From Anthoceros angustus (Eukaryota > Streptophyta > Anthocerotopsida > Anthocerotales > Anthocerotaceae): 64,000 nt of DNA. The translations under genes were made by a program, and so were the position numbers. Where the stretch lies: positions 620,001 through 684,000 of the forward strand of contig VJWM01000025.1 of NCBI GenBank assembly GCA_010909165.1, given 5' to 3'. Under the pieces are notes generated by a model, which saw nothing but the letters and a program-made list of their open reading frames with translations, searched no databases and was not told the origin of the DNA. Below, piece after piece: positions 22,131-34,596 of the stretch (position 1 is its first letter; every line of letters starts with the position of its first letter).

Positions 22131-25100
22131 AGATCCTCGAGGATGGAGTTGGTTTGGAAGTTTGCGGAAACCTCCATGGAACCTGCTGCTACTGCCAGAG
22201 CTTGGGCGCTCCATGGAACCTGCTGCTACTGCCTTGGGCGGGTGGGGCGTTTCTGCTGAATGCGTGACACCCTTATCTCGCCCTGATGCAGCTGAAGTCA
22301 TCCTAGCTGTAGTTAGCTTTGCGCCGACATCTTCCAATATCTCATACAAAATGGCTGTTTGTTGGTGTTTGCAGTCATCCGCCAAAATACGTGCACCTGC
22401 TTGTCATGCTCGATCCAGCTCTGGCCAGGCTTCTTCCAGGAAACTGCCCTTTGCCTCAACTCATCCACCTTTCTCGCACAATCCAACATGCCAGCATCTA
22501 GATAAATGTTTGACATGAGGACATAGGCTGCTGCGTGTTCTGGATCTTCACCTACTGCTTCAGCGAAGGCCCGCTCTCCCAGTGAAACATTACCATGTTT
22601 TCGGCAGGCGCTCAGCAGGCACAACCAGACTGGCAAACCAGGCTGAATTGGCATCTGGGAGAGCAGCATTTCAGCTTTACTGAAGAGACCTGCTCGACCG
22701 ACGAGGTCCATTACACAAGCGTAATGTTCCGTGTCTGCAGAGATGCTGTATTCCCTGGTCATGGCTCCGAAGTACTCCAGTCCCCTATCGACTAGTCCAG
22801 CATGGCTGCAAGCAGACAGGAGGCCCAGGAAGGTGACTCTATCTGGTTTCAAGCCAGATTGTAACATGTGGCCATAGCACTGGATGCTCGTGTTGCAATC
22901 GCCCAGCCGGGCATAGCCTGCGAGAAGGGCATTCCATGAGATGACGTCAGGGCGAGATAGGAGTCGAAGACACGTTGGGCATCCACCATGCTCCCACACT
23001 TGCTGTACGCATGAATGAGGCTGGTGGCAACAGGAAGACGGTACTCCAATCCATTGTCGAGAATGGCCTGGTGGGTCTGGACGCACATGTCTAATGCCCC
23101 TGTGCTGCTGCACGCTTGGAGGACTGACACAAAAGTAGCTTCCTGTGGCTTCATTCCTCTGCTTGCATCTGGGCATACAGTTGCAAAGCCTTTCCTCCTT
23201 GCTCCTGGGCATACGCTGCAATCATGACAGTCCACGACACAAGATCACGCTGAGACATCCTGTCAAACACCTGCTCTGCGTCTGTGATGCTCCCACACTT
23301 GGCATACATGTACACCAGAGTGCTGGCGACAAACATGTCTAAATCCAAATCCAGTCTTGCAGCTTCAGCGTGTATGTCTCTTCCCAGTTCAAGGTAATCC
23401 AGCTTCACACTCTGCCCATCCTCAGATGACACCTTCTCCTTTTCTGCAGCGACTCCACAAGCATGGAGAGCACTGGCCAAGGTTCGCGCATCCGGCTTCA
23501 CGCCCTCCTTCTGCATCTGTTTAAACACCTGGAAGGCCTTTCCTCCTGCGCCCTGCACAGCATACGCTGCGATCATGGCAGTCCATGACACCACACCTCG
23601 CCTGGGCAATCGGTTGAAGACAAGTTCTGTGTCCTGAATGCTCCCACACTTTGCATACATACTAAGCAAAGTGTTGCAAACATAGATGTCAGAATCAAGC
23701 CCCATTCTGTAGCTCCTGCATGCAATTCCCTTCCTCTCGCAGGGATGCCACTTTGACATCTTGCCCATGCACCAAGGTGCTTTTCTCTTTGCTGCAAGGC
23801 AGCCGCATGCATGAAGCGCACTTACAAATGTCTGCGCATCGGGCCTGCAGCCCTCCCTTTGCATCTGTCTGTAGACCTGCAAAGCTTTGTCTCCTTGGTC
23901 CTCCTCGGCATATCCTCCTATCATGGCATTCCATGCCACCACATCACGCTTGTGCAAACTTTTAAACACCTCCTCAGCATCGTTGATGCTCCCGCACTTT
24001 GCATACATACTAACCAGAATGCTACCAACAAACATGTTGGATTCAAAACCCCTTCCCGAACTCCAGCATGGATTTCCTTCCCCTTCTGCAAGGACTGTAC
24101 TTTTACATTGCGGCTGTTCAGAGCTGCACTCTCCTCCTTTTCTGCAATGCTGCCACACGCTCGGAGGGCACTTACAAATGTTCGAGCATTTGGACTTATC
24201 CCCGTCTCTCGCATCTGCCGAAAGATCTGCAAAGCTCTTTCCCTCTGCTCTGTCGAGCATATGAAGACAGCATTGCATTCCATGAAACTACATTGCACTG
24301 AGCAAGTCCATCAAATGCTTCCTCCGCATCAGCAAAGCTCCCACACTTTGCATACATACTCACCAGTGTGTTGCCAAGAAACTTGTCGGACACAAACCCT
24401 CTTCTGACAGCTTCAGCATGTAACTTTCTTCCCACTTTCAAGGCTTCCAGCTTCACTTTCTCCCCATCCACAAACGTGATTTCCTCCTTTTCTGCCATGC
24501 TGCCACATGCTTGAAGGGCACTGACAAACGTCCGTGCATCCGGCTTCACTCCAGCCTGATGCATCTCACGAAATGCCCTCATTGCCATTTCCCCATGTCC
24601 CTGCTGTGAGTATCCGGCAAGCATCACATTCCATGCCACCACGTCTCGCTGGGACAAGCCATCAAACACCTGCCGGGCATCCACTATGCTCCCACACTTG
24701 GCGTACATGTCAACCAAACTAATCCCAACAATCCCATCCGAGTCCAGCCCACATGCCACAACTTGAGCATGAATCCGCCTACCCTCCTCCAGGTCTTCCA
24801 ATCTGCTGCATGCCTTGAGTAAGCTGACAGCCCTGCCGTCTTCTTGCATACCCCTGTAGGGTTGAAGAGCCTCCTGGCCCATGCCCTGCTGGGAATACCC
24901 TGCTATCATGGCATTCCATGTCACCACAACCTTCCGACCAAACCCATTGAACACTCTCTGGGCATCCTCTAAGCTGCCACACTTCGTATACTGACCAAAC
25001 TGTTGGCTACGAATGACAGCAGATTCATATCCTCGTTCCCTAAGTTGTGCATGAAGATGCTTCCCTACTCCAACGCCAGGGTGCTTACACTTGCACACGC

Positions 25101-25684
25101 CTGCAGGAGACACAAAAAGTCACAGAACCAGGTGCTACGATGCCTTCATACTGCATAGCACTGTGGAGACGAAGGGCCTCATCCCCATGCCCCGTTGGGA
25201 ATACCCTCCTATCATGGCATTCCAGGTTACTATATCTTTGTGACCAATTCCTTCAAAAACTCTCTGCGCATTCTCCAGCTGCCACATGTCCACCAAGCCT
25301 GCTTGTCTTCTCCATGTTTTAACATGCGCAGAGATGATGGCAGCCCACGTGAAGGCATCTGGATTGGACACCAGCTCAAACCCATCCTCGCGTCTTGCAA
25401 CCTGCCATGAGAAGCATACATCGCAGGATGTGGAAGCCCAGGAACGTGTTTGACTGGTACCCGTTTCTCACAGCGAAAGCATGGACCCGGCTACCCAGAA
25501 CAAGATCCCTGTTTACCACACATTTCTTCAGCACAGTATAAAGGAGAGATTTTGGAATACGACGGTCTGTCTGCACCATAGGTTCCAGAGACTCGACGGC
25601 CTGACTGAGATCAACATTATGACATAGTTTGCTCACGGATTCAGCAGAAATGCCCCCATCGTCACGTGCAGGGCAACGACCCAT
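22107..25684 (-). pseudogene. Chimeric PLS-type PPR gene 3 with E/E+ C-terminus, frameshifted
   Basis: Same gene as PPR-2, starting at Met 25684. This copy has the longest open segments: 25113-24196 (305 codons, running straight across the chimeric seam QEDGRAVSLLKACSRLED at 24829/24830), 24278-23151 (375 codons of PLS repeats) and 23221-22313 (302 codons into the E domain). It shares with PPR-2 and PPR-4 the three-C run (24241-24243) that shifts the frame, and the four-A run (22384-22387) that separates the E+ tail. Other one-base differences are its own. Because the seam is in frame here, the fusion could once have made a continuous protein. Confidence 0.75.
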
Positions 25685-25747
25685 TCCTGCTTGCGCGCAT
25701 CAGCCCAAGCTGGCTGGTGCAAACTGCTTAACCAGAGGACATCTTGT

Positions 25748-26486
25748 CACTGCCTATTCCAGCCGGAACATCCACCTGGACGGGCTGGCTCCCTTACAGA
25801 GGTGCTGCAACCACCGAGTCCCACTGCCAGCACTTGTCTCCTTGAAGTCAGGCCAGCAGCAGATCTTCCTACAGCCCCTCAACCCACAACTTCGTTGGGT
25901 GCACATAAGCTGTGGCAACAACGGGTCCCCTTGCCCTCTGCGTGACTCCAACGCCACGCTCCGGACAACCATGGTTCACAGGAGCACAGGGTGCGCCTGT
26001 GGAAGCAGCAGGAGGCTGCCAGGAGTTGTGCATCCTTGCTTGCTTCACAGGATTTCGGTTGCTGGCAATATTTCAGAATCCGGGAGTTTTCCTCGTTTCT
26101 CACCTACAAGATGGCCTATACCAGACAGGCCCCATTACGGAGAAGGCACATCAGACATGATCTCTTGCCATGCTCCATTCGCATTGGCAGTGCACTGGAA
26201 ACACAAGTTCCTCCATAACACTCCCTGTCCGAGCATCTTCTGCAAACTTGGCAGAGAATGATGGTGAAAAAGAATCACATTATGGGTAATGGAAGGCTAT
26301 TTTTCTACCGGAGTTCAGAGTCCTCGAAGGGCAAGCCCCAAAGGCATGGTGCTTCAATACACACCTAACGTGGTCAGAGATGGTGTGAAGCTGCACCGTT
26401 GTTACCGTGGAATCCATGACAATGAAACTACATGTCCAAGCTACAGCAACAGTGTCCCGATGCTAAAGCACAAGCCAAACATGTAG
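25748..26486 (+). pseudogene. Unidentified plus-strand gene relic, copy in unit 3
   Basis: Copy of 4690-5429 and 15235-15973, divergent from the PPR-3 start at 25684, with the same losses relative to the locus at 46.3-51.9 kb. Family not recognised. Confidence 0.4.
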
Positions 26487-26558
26487 AATATTCGCTAGTG
26501 CAATCCCTCCAGGGATAATCTCTGAGAACAAAGGGAAGAACAGAAGGGGTTCATCTCA

Positions 26559-27168
26559 TCAGTACATGGGCTCCTCAGGATCCATCACACACCCAGGGTC
26601 AGGGTCCACCACACATCCAGGGTTAGCCTCCGAGTTCTTAAGAGTTTCATCCACCTTGCTTTCTTCTTCTGGAAAAGCAACGCTAGCTCGAAGACCTTTT
26701 GTTCGTGATACGCCCTCTTCCAGATCTCTGCCAGTCCAGTACTTGTGGCGAGCCTTGGCGCGATGCATCCGAGCTAGATATTTGGCCGTCAAACCCGCAG
26801 TGGGAAACTCTGCCTCCAAGTCCGCCAAGATTTGCTCCGCAAGCACTCAAGATTGAACCTGGCGTGCGCATGCACGACTGCAGATGCTACCAGAGGACTA
26901 GTCCACCATATAAAGGGGTCTCTGTGGATGAATTGAAGATGACCAAATGGTCACCTCCAACACAAAGGGTCACTGAGTCACGTTCAGTAGGTGGAAGGGC
27001 CCTGCCGTCAATGATCATCCACTGGTCGATCAACCTTAACGCTGAGCACTGTGAGATATTGTGCAGTGTAGTTTGTGCAGGAGCACCCGGTGTACGTGCA
27101 AGCAAGCTTAGCGTCTCCTTCCGCACAAAGTCGCGACCCGAATGAGCCCCTGGGCTGGGGCCTTGCAC
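26559..27168 (-). CDS. Unidentified small gene, copy in unit 3 (frame broken)
   Basis: Copy of 5502-6110 with segments 27168-26887 and 26846-26559. A few bases differ around 26695-26735, changing a dozen residues in the helical part (TGRDLEEGVSRTKG in place of AEIWKRAYHEQKG). Those residues are therefore frame-dependent, and unit 1/2 is the likelier original. Function unknown. Confidence 0.35.
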
Positions 27169-27581
27169 CTCACAATTACGCAGAACACACGCATGAGGCC
27201 GATCGAGGCCACTATATCCTCAACATGGCCATGATTTTCTCCATACGTTTCTGCCGCCCACCTCACTTCTGAGCAGGAGGGAAAAGAAGATTTTGAACCT
27301 CTAACACGACCTCGAATAGATGTACATAGGTGCAGAGCACAAGCTTGCGCACAGGCTAATTCCCGCCGTTGTGATCCGGAAGGAAAGGGTCATACATCTG
27401 ATGCCAAAGATCAATAAAAGTCTGCAAGCTTCCGTCCAAAATTTATGGCCAGCCTAGCGCTCACTATGCATGTGGTCTACGGAAGAAAGCTCGCGAACTG
27501 TACTGATACGTGACTTCCTAAACTAGCCTTAATTCCAGCTGCCGAACTCCAGCCACGGATTCAGGCAGTGAAGGCTCTGCG

Positions 27582-28778
27582 TCACAAAACGCTTGTAGGG
27601 CCAGGAGGAAGCCACCTCCAAGCCCCGGGTGTTCGTCGCAAATCGACAGCCATTATCTTATCGAGCCCCTCTCGCTTGATGTATACTTGCGAATCCTGCC
27701 CCCACGACCTTGATATCGATGTCCAGGTGGCTCGGGAAACGTCTGCCATGGAAACGAGGAAGCATGGAAGCGGGCATGGTGTCCAGCACCGTCCAGGCCA
27801 TGCTCGCGAAATCCATCTCCCAGATCTGCACAACAACTCCTTCCCCAGGACTACGCATAAGAACCGGGCCGTGGAAGATGTCCTCACCTAGGACCACGCA
27901 TAGCAGCCGGTCGCGCACGTTGATGAGGTTGCACTGCGCGATGTGGAAACGGAGAGGCGTGGACACGGCCATCCATTTCCAGCTGGCCCGCTCCAGGTCG
28001 TACGCCAGCAAATTGTAGTTCTCGGTGATGCAGTACAGCACGGACCTCACAACACCGTCTGCGCCTGCGATCCCTCACCACGCAGGCTTCTGTCAAACAC
28101 CTCGTTCAGGGGCAAGGCGGTGGTAGTCACACTCCAGCTGCCCACCGCGGAATCGAACACGAAGGTGGGCACGGGTCTGCGCATGTCCATGTTATCCATC
28201 TTGTTGCGTGTATCTTTGATGGCCACCAGCTTGAAGCAACGCGCCTTCACGTCAACGAACACGCCCAACACATCCTGGATCCACAGACCACCCGGGAGAG
28301 CCGGCAGCGAGGCCCAAGAGCGCGCCAACGGGTTGCCCAAGTGCGGGATGGTGACCACGTCCCGCGCCCCTGCGTACGCGCGCACCTTATTGTGGACAGC
28401 AGCAGGCCGCCGCCGCCCTTCCCGACCCGCAGCGCCCTCCATCATTTCCGGAACAGGCTGTGAAGCGTGGTGTTGCACCCGTAGCGGGAGTGGGAGTTGG
28501 TACCAACGGTTTGATCCAGGGTCGTAGACGCCGGAGGGGAAGCAGGAGGAGGTGCTGAAGCCTACTACCAAGAGCAGACAGTCCAGCGCTCCCGCTCGCA
28601 ATTCCAAGCGCTCCCGCAACAAGGAGGGCGACACGGCGGCCGCATTCCAGGCTCTGCACACCGCGCGCGTCCGCAACAAGCTCACCAGTGGCAGCCGAGC
28701 CTGAATCATGGTCTCAACGTCTCTAGGCAGCTCCAAGTCGCTGGATACAACGAATTCGTCATCTGCATCTGCATCCAT
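27582..28778 (-). pseudogene. F-box/kelch-like gene, copy in unit 3 (frameshifted)
   Basis: Start Met is at 28778. This copy has a four-G run (28536-28539), so the N-terminal frame stays open for 243 codons. It covers the F-box (LPRDVETMIQARLPLVSLLR), the first blade with GVYDPGSNRWYQLPLPLRV, NPLARSWASLPALPG and VFVDVKARCFKLVAIKDTR. It breaks at 28050, where CACAACACC has one A fewer than the CACAAACACC of units 1 and 2, then continues 28050-27658. The shared C-terminal shift follows, ending at 27582. Together the three copies show an ancestral protein of roughly 390-400 residues with an N-terminal F-box and a kelch/FBA-type C-terminus. Confidence 0.7.
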
Positions 28779-28967
28779 CTCGGCCCTCGCACTCCGCCGT
28801 CTGCAATCACCATCACCAGGGACCCTCGCTCAGCCTCCGGATCCGCCTGAGGACAACACACATACGCAGACCAACCTCTTAGACACTACCTATTGTGACA
28901 GGGTTCTAGGAGATAATACCCACATCACACGACAGTAATTCGATCACGGAATTGATATATTGAATCA

Positions 28968-28976
28968 CTATATATA
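28968..28976 (-). promoter_or_regulatory. TATA box of the F-box gene, unit 3
   Basis: TATATATAG on the minus strand, 190 bp upstream of the start at 28778, matching the other units. Confidence 0.5.
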
Positions 28977-29175
28977 GGCTCTGAATTTGCTATCATCTCG
29001 AGGACTATGCATTTAATCTCGATACATAGATCGATGGGCCGATCTATCCCTGCTTACAAAATTCACTCTCTTATCAATCCCATCCCTTGAGATGATTGAA
29101 TACATGAGCTGATCATGCTTGTCACGGCGTGTGGTTGGGCTGATAATGTAGTCCATTTGATGGGTGCACCAGACT

Positions 29176-30320
29176 TCATGTGCAAATTAGATCAGAACGA
29201 CATGAGATGCAGATAGAGAAGGGTAACCTCGCGCAGAGACCACACACGAGGGAGGCCAGCACGCCCAGGTGCCCTCCTCGCAGATGGAACGATTCCAAAA
29301 GTTGTCGAAAGGTCATCTTCACGGGTCTGTCTGCGATATCTTCAACCAGGAGTACTTCGGTGTGTCCTTGGCTATGGGCGACAGCACTGATCCCTTCTTC
29401 CTCCGGCACTTGGGCTTGCCTGCAGCAGTTGCTGGGTTTTCAGCCTCCTTCATGATGACCTCTGGTCCAATCACATCAACCTCGCGTCGTTGTACTTTTG
29501 TCTTTCTCCGAGTTTCTCCCCTTCATCGATGGGCTCTTCATCTCGAGCTTCTTGTCTTCGTCCACCAGTTAGAATCCGTGTCCCTGGCATGCAGTCAGAG
29601 AACACTCCCTTACCGTTTCATCCCCAGATGATTTCTGTGCCATCGTAACAAGCTGTTGGTTGTTCTTGGCAGGTCCTGCATTGGGCTTCTTAGTGTTTTT
29701 ATTTCCGGTGCCTGGAAACTTTGGGCTTGATCAGTGCGTGTGTCCGGTTTCCTTGCACTTGGTGCAGGCGCCTTCACGCAATAGCCTGAAGGAGTGGATG
29801 CCCTTGGTGCAAGTAGCTTAAAACATCATGGTACAAGTTGTTAAGTACCAAGTCCCATGACGGAAATCCGTCCTTAGTCGACTTAAATAAAATTCTTCTT
29901 CTTCTTCTTCTTAGCCCTTGGATAAAATGCAAGACTACTTTCTTTTGTTTCTCCCCTCATACCCCAACTTCTCATTTAGGACGCTCGTGCGGTCGATGTA
30001 GCTGACTAGAGTCTCATGGTCATCTTAATACAGGTCCAGGAGTTGGTTGTGACAGTAGAAAAGGTTGGACTCAGAACTTCACCACAAATGCACAACATAT
30101 TCTGACCAGTCAACCTGGTTAGAACCCTTCAACTTCTGCACCATGCCTCAGCCCTTTCCTCTCAAGGAAGTGGGAAAGTACTTGAGGTACGTCAGAGCTA
30201 CCATGATCCTGACCTTCATAGCATTTTTGAAGCTCAACAGATGTTCATCAGGATCATCAGCAGGAGTTCCAAAAGCAGGAAAAGCAAGGAGCTCAAAGCA
30301 CTTTTGTCCGATGACCTCGA
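29176..30320 (-). pseudogene. Ty3/gypsy gag relic, copy in unit 3
   Basis: Copy of 8116-9287 with further small deletions (for example near 29555, 29715 and 30055). It retains the VEDIADRPVKMTFRQLLESF stretch at about 29335-29276. It runs directly into the expanded minisatellite. Confidence 0.6.
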
Positions 30321-30860
30321 CATCCTATCTTTTCTAAGACTTGTCTAACTATACTCTCTATCTATTGGTGAGACTGCCGTCTACCTTTGCCCACGAGCTC
30401 TGCGTACATTAGCCTGGTGGAGAGTCAACCACAGCGCTTGGTAAGCCAGGGCATATGCTCAAAGCCAAGGGCATATGCTCAAAGCCTCGATGACCTCGAC
30501 ATCCTATCTTTTCTAAGACTTGTCTAACTATACTCTCTATCTATTGGTGAGACCGTCTACCTTTGCCCACGAGCTCTGCGTACATTAGCACAGTGGAGAG
30601 TCAACCACGGTAGCTTGTAGCCAGGGCATATGCTCAAAGCCAAGGGCATATGCTCAAAGCCAACGTACATTAGCACGGTGGAGAGTCAACCACGGTAGCT
30701 TGGTAAGCCAGGGCATATGCTCAAAGCCAAGGGCATATGCTCAAAGCCAGCGTACATTAGCCTGGTGGAGAGTCAACCACGGTGGTAAGCCAGGGCATAT
30801 GCTCAAAGCCAAGGGGCATATGCTCTCAAAGCCAAGGGGCATATGCTCAAAGCCAAAAGG
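30310..30860 (+). repeat. Expanded higher-order minisatellite in unit 3
   Basis: In units 1 and 2 this place holds one block with two 20-bp repeats (GGGCATATGCTCAAAGCCAA type). Here a block of about 177 bp starting GATGACCTCGACATCC (30310-30486) is repeated at 30489-30662. Two shorter blocks of 87 and about 105 bp starting CGTACATTAGC follow (30664-30750, 30751-30856). Each block ends with two or three of the 20-bp repeats, so there are at least nine in total. This is a two-level repeat private to unit 3. Confidence 0.85.
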
Positions 30861-30953
30861 TGCGAGAAGCACTTGTTATGGTTGGTTTACGCATAGGCAC
30901 GTCTGGATTGGTGATGTTTCCTAGCTCATCGGACCGCTTTGACTCGTGTCTCA

Positions 30954-31316
30954 TGTTGGGAAAAGAGCTGAGCCTTTATAGAGAGGAACACAACACTCCC
31001 ATACAATATGGGTTATATGCACTAGGCACACTAGATACTAGCACACAAGCACACAAGAACTCTTGCACACCTTACAAGTAGGTGGGCTTGGCCTTATATA
31101 GTCCTAGCCTTGAATCCTACTGGTCACTTGACCTTGAATCCTATTGGTTACTTGACCTTGCCCTTTACTTTTGGACTTTCTTTAGGACTTTCTAGAAGAT
31201 ACTTTCTAGAAGATGCATGACTTTCAAGTATGTTATTTTAGGGCACTCTTCATAACCTGCTTTTAGGGCACTCTTCATAACATATTTTGATATGTTGTAA
31301 TAAATTACTTCTAACA
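30954..31316 (-). repeat. Left (3') LTR of copia B
   Basis: On the plus strand it runs from TGTTGGGAAAAG to TTACTTCTAACA (TG...CA ends). It is bordered on the left by TCTCA and on the right by the polypurine tract (minus GAGTGGGAG, 31317-31325). It contains a short duplicated GGGCACTCTTCATAAC motif. Confidence 0.9.
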
Positions 31317-31337
31317 CTCCCACTCAACATATCAAAA

Positions 31338-32720
31338 TTATTCCCTTAGGCCTAGCATCTTGCTAAACCTAGCATGTTTTTCTAAAGTCAAGGCTTTGGT
31401 CAAAATATCTGCCGGCATGTCTCTGTTGGACAATACTCTAGCTTTACCTCTTTTGACTTTACCTTCTCTCTTATAAAGTGATGTTTCACTTGATGTGCTT
31501 GGTTCTAGCATGAAAAGTTGCATTCTTGGCTAAGAAGATGCAACCTTGATTGTCGTTGAAGATTGTTGTTGCTTCCTTGCTTGAATCCCATCTCCTCTAG
31601 CAAGTTCAACCATATCGCCTCCATGACCGCAGAGCATGTTGCCATATATTACCGGAGGATAGAGCCACGATGGGTTGTCTCCTACTATTCCATGAAATGG
31701 CTCCCCATTCGGCATAAGCATATCCGTAGACTTGCGACTATCAACATCTCCGCCCGAATCACAATATCCTACCACTCGGACTTCCTGATGCTGTTGATAC
31801 ACCAAATTCCAATGCTTTGTACCACTCAAGTACCTCATTATCCTCTTCACGGCTTGAAAGCTGTTGTGGTTAGCCATAAATTGACTTGCAACTCCAATTG
31901 CCTCTGCAATGTCAGGCCTTGTCCCTGTAGATAAATAGGTGAGGCATCCAACAGCACACTGATAGAGAGTTTTATCTACCTTCTCCTTCTCTTCTTGATT
32001 GTAGGACTCATCTCCTTTGAGAGCTTCTCATTAAGCACCATTGGTGTCTTCAGCTTGCACTCTTGCATTCCAAAGCGCTTGAGGACATTCTCAACATATG
32101 TCCTTTGGCTCAAAGAGATCTTCTTGTTAGCCCTGTCTCTCATTACTTCTATCCCTAGAAAGTAATGAAGTTCACCTAGATCCCTCATATCAAAACTATC
32201 ATTAAGACTCTTCTTCGTACTCTCTAAGAGCTCCAAATCATTGCAAACAAGGATTAGATCATCCACATAGACAGCAATGATCATCATGGACTCTCCCACT
32301 CTCTTCACATAGATGTTCCAATCTCCATTGGTTTTCTTGAAACCTCTAGCTTGGAAGAACTTGTCAATCTTAACATACCAGGTAAGTGCAGTTGCTTAAG
32401 ACCATAGTGCCTTTAGCAATTTACATACCTCACTTTCTACAGCACTTCATACCCTTGGTTGGTTCATGTAGATCTCTTCTTCCAAATCTCCATTGAGAAG
32501 CAGTTTGGACATCCATGTGATGTATCTCCGGATCCATGGTAGTGCTATTGCTAAGAGTATACGAATGGATGTTATCTTAGCAGGGAGAAAGTGTCGGTGT
32601 AGTCAATACCGCACTTGTGTATATCCCTTCCCCACCAGCCTTGCTTTGTATCGCTCTATGCTCCCATCGTTGTGTGATCTTGAACACCCATTTGGATCCT
32701 ATGCACTTCCTTCCTTGGGG
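31338..32720 (-). pseudogene. Copia B reverse transcriptase and RNase H region
   Basis: The RT catalytic motif is IIAVYVDDLILVCNDLELLE at about 32280-32225, followed by DLGELHYFLGIEVMRD. RNase H follows with YLSGTKHWNLVYQQ and VVGYCDSGGDVDSRKSTD (about 31830-31720). The C-terminal signature DMPADILTKALTLEKHARFS lies near 31410-31350, just before the polypurine tract. The N-terminal RT part (32720-32310) is in broken frames. Confidence 0.8.
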
Positions 32721-33401
32721 TAGAGGAGTGATTTCCCAAGTCTTGTTCTTGATAAGTGAGTTATACTCACTATCAGGCTTCTTTCCACTCCTTCGCCTTT
32801 GGCCCTTCCAAGGCTTCCTTCAAGCTTTGCGGCTCATCAACATCGCCAACATAGCCTCTTCGTGCCATGCATTCATGGACTCCAAAATTTTCTCGAAGGT
32901 TTCCATCGCCTTGATGATCTCACGATGGGTCGGCGCTCCTCTTGGATTCTTGATCTCGCTCCTCTTCATCATCCTCGATATCCGGGGCTTCTCCACCTTC
33001 TATATCACCTTGTGGTAGAGGTTGCTCATGCTCAGGAACAGGTTGAGCATGCTCAAGAGTAGGTTGCTCAAGAACCAAGTCTTGTGCTTCTTCACGCTCC
33101 TTCAACTCCTTGATGACAACTTGCGTTGCTCCCACTCCTTTGTTAGGTTCCACAACCTCATGAAAAACAACATCCTCGAAAATGATTTTCTTGGTTGTAG
33201 GGTTGTATAATCTATACCCCTTTACCTCATTGAATACCCAAGCATGATGCCTTTGGATGCCTTTAGGATCCCACTTGGTTCGGTTTTGCTTTGGAACATG
33301 AGCATAAACCTCGAACCAAAGATCCTAAAATGACTCACGTTAGGTTTGACACGGACCATGCCTCCTCGGTCATTCCAGTCTGACCTTGGTTGGAACTCTA
33401 T

Positions 33402-34342
33402 TCAAAACATGAGTTCTTGTAGCAGCCTCTCCCAAAACGTACCTCCAACCCACTTTGATGGAGCATGCGCAGCCGCCTCCACTAGGCTCCTTAGCTTGCG
33501 CTCCGCCACTCCATTTTGCTCCGGTGTGTGAGGAATTGTTAGTTGCCTCCGAATGCCATGCTCCTTGCAAAAGCTTTTGAATTGAGAAGAGATGTATTCT
33601 CCTCCATTGTCACTCCTAGTCTTGAGGCATTCTCCACTTTCGTTCTCCACCAAGGCTTTCCACTCCTTGAATGTCTTGAACACTTGGACTTCTCCTTCAA
33701 AAGGTATGTCCAACTCCTCCTTGTGAAGTCATCCACAAACACTAGAATGTAGCGGGCTCCTCCATGGGTAGGGTTCTTCATTGGTCCACACATCGGTGTG
33801 TACAAGTTCAACGCCTTTGCTCACGCGCCCAATCCTTGGGAACTTGGTTGGTGAAGCTTTCCCATCATGCACCCTTGGCACAATCGCTCACCAATCTCTT
33901 TCAAATCCAAGCGGTCACCATTTGTTGATTCTTCATCATCTTGATGTTGTCCACTCCAGTGTGCCCCAAGCGTTGATGCCACAAATCTATTGACCTAGTG
34001 CTCTTAGGCGAGCTTGACACAAATGTGCAAGCTTGTTGATCACCTATGGAAGCACACAACTTATAGAGATTGCCTTCCCGAACACCTCGAGCTATCACCT
34101 TGACATTAGGTGATTCTGGTTGCTCGGGTTGGATGCGACATCCTCGAGTTGAAAACAATCTCATTCCCAGGGTCAATGATTCTTGCTACTGAAAGAAGAT
34201 TCTTCGCAAGACCAGGCACATGGTGTACATCCTTGATTGTACCTTTGGATGGTCCTCCAGGGAGTTGAACTTTAATCACACCTCTTCCTTTGATCTCGTG
34301 TGACCTATTGTCTCCAAGCGCCACTTTATGCCCCGCCGGCAT
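33402..34342 (-). pseudogene. Copia B protease end and integrase region
   Basis: Minus-strand segments run in order. They are DVHHVPGLAKNLLSVARI (post-protease copia signature, about 34240), LWHQRLGHTGVDNIKMMKNQ (GAG-pre-integrase), then the integrase core with [40 protein letters not shown] and [20 protein letters not shown]. The catalytic D, D and E positions are recognisable. Frames change between the segments. Confidence 0.8.
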
Positions 34343-34596
34343 TTCTTCATAGCTTGAGAACCAAGGCCGATTGTAGGTGAAGTGTTGAGATGCTCAGTCG
34401 AGGTACAAACTCTCATCCTTCTTTGATGGGAGTTGTCGTACTCTTTCTACGGTTGAGGCAATGAAAGATGTTCTTCCTTCTCACTCACTTGATTGGCTTG
34501 TGACTCCTTTCCTTCTTCTTCAAGTCAACCTTGTCCTACAATCCTTGGCATAGTGATTAGGCTTTTGCAATAATGGCAAGTACCCACACCTTTTCT

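Larger units (their letters stand above)
14321..24829. repeat. Tandem unit 2 (10,509 bp)
   Basis: This is the second complete unit, in the same order and orientation as unit 1, with the same seam in the PPR gene at its edges. Differences from unit 1 are mainly single-base homopolymer changes plus a few short deletions, for example about 28 bases lost in the gypsy gag relic near 19769. The copia B target site is empty here (around 20057). Confidence 0.9.

Noticed and set aside
24068-24407. Plus-strand frames opposite the PPR repeats
   Set aside because: They recur wherever PPR repeats lie on the minus strand and have no similarity of their own; antisense shadows.
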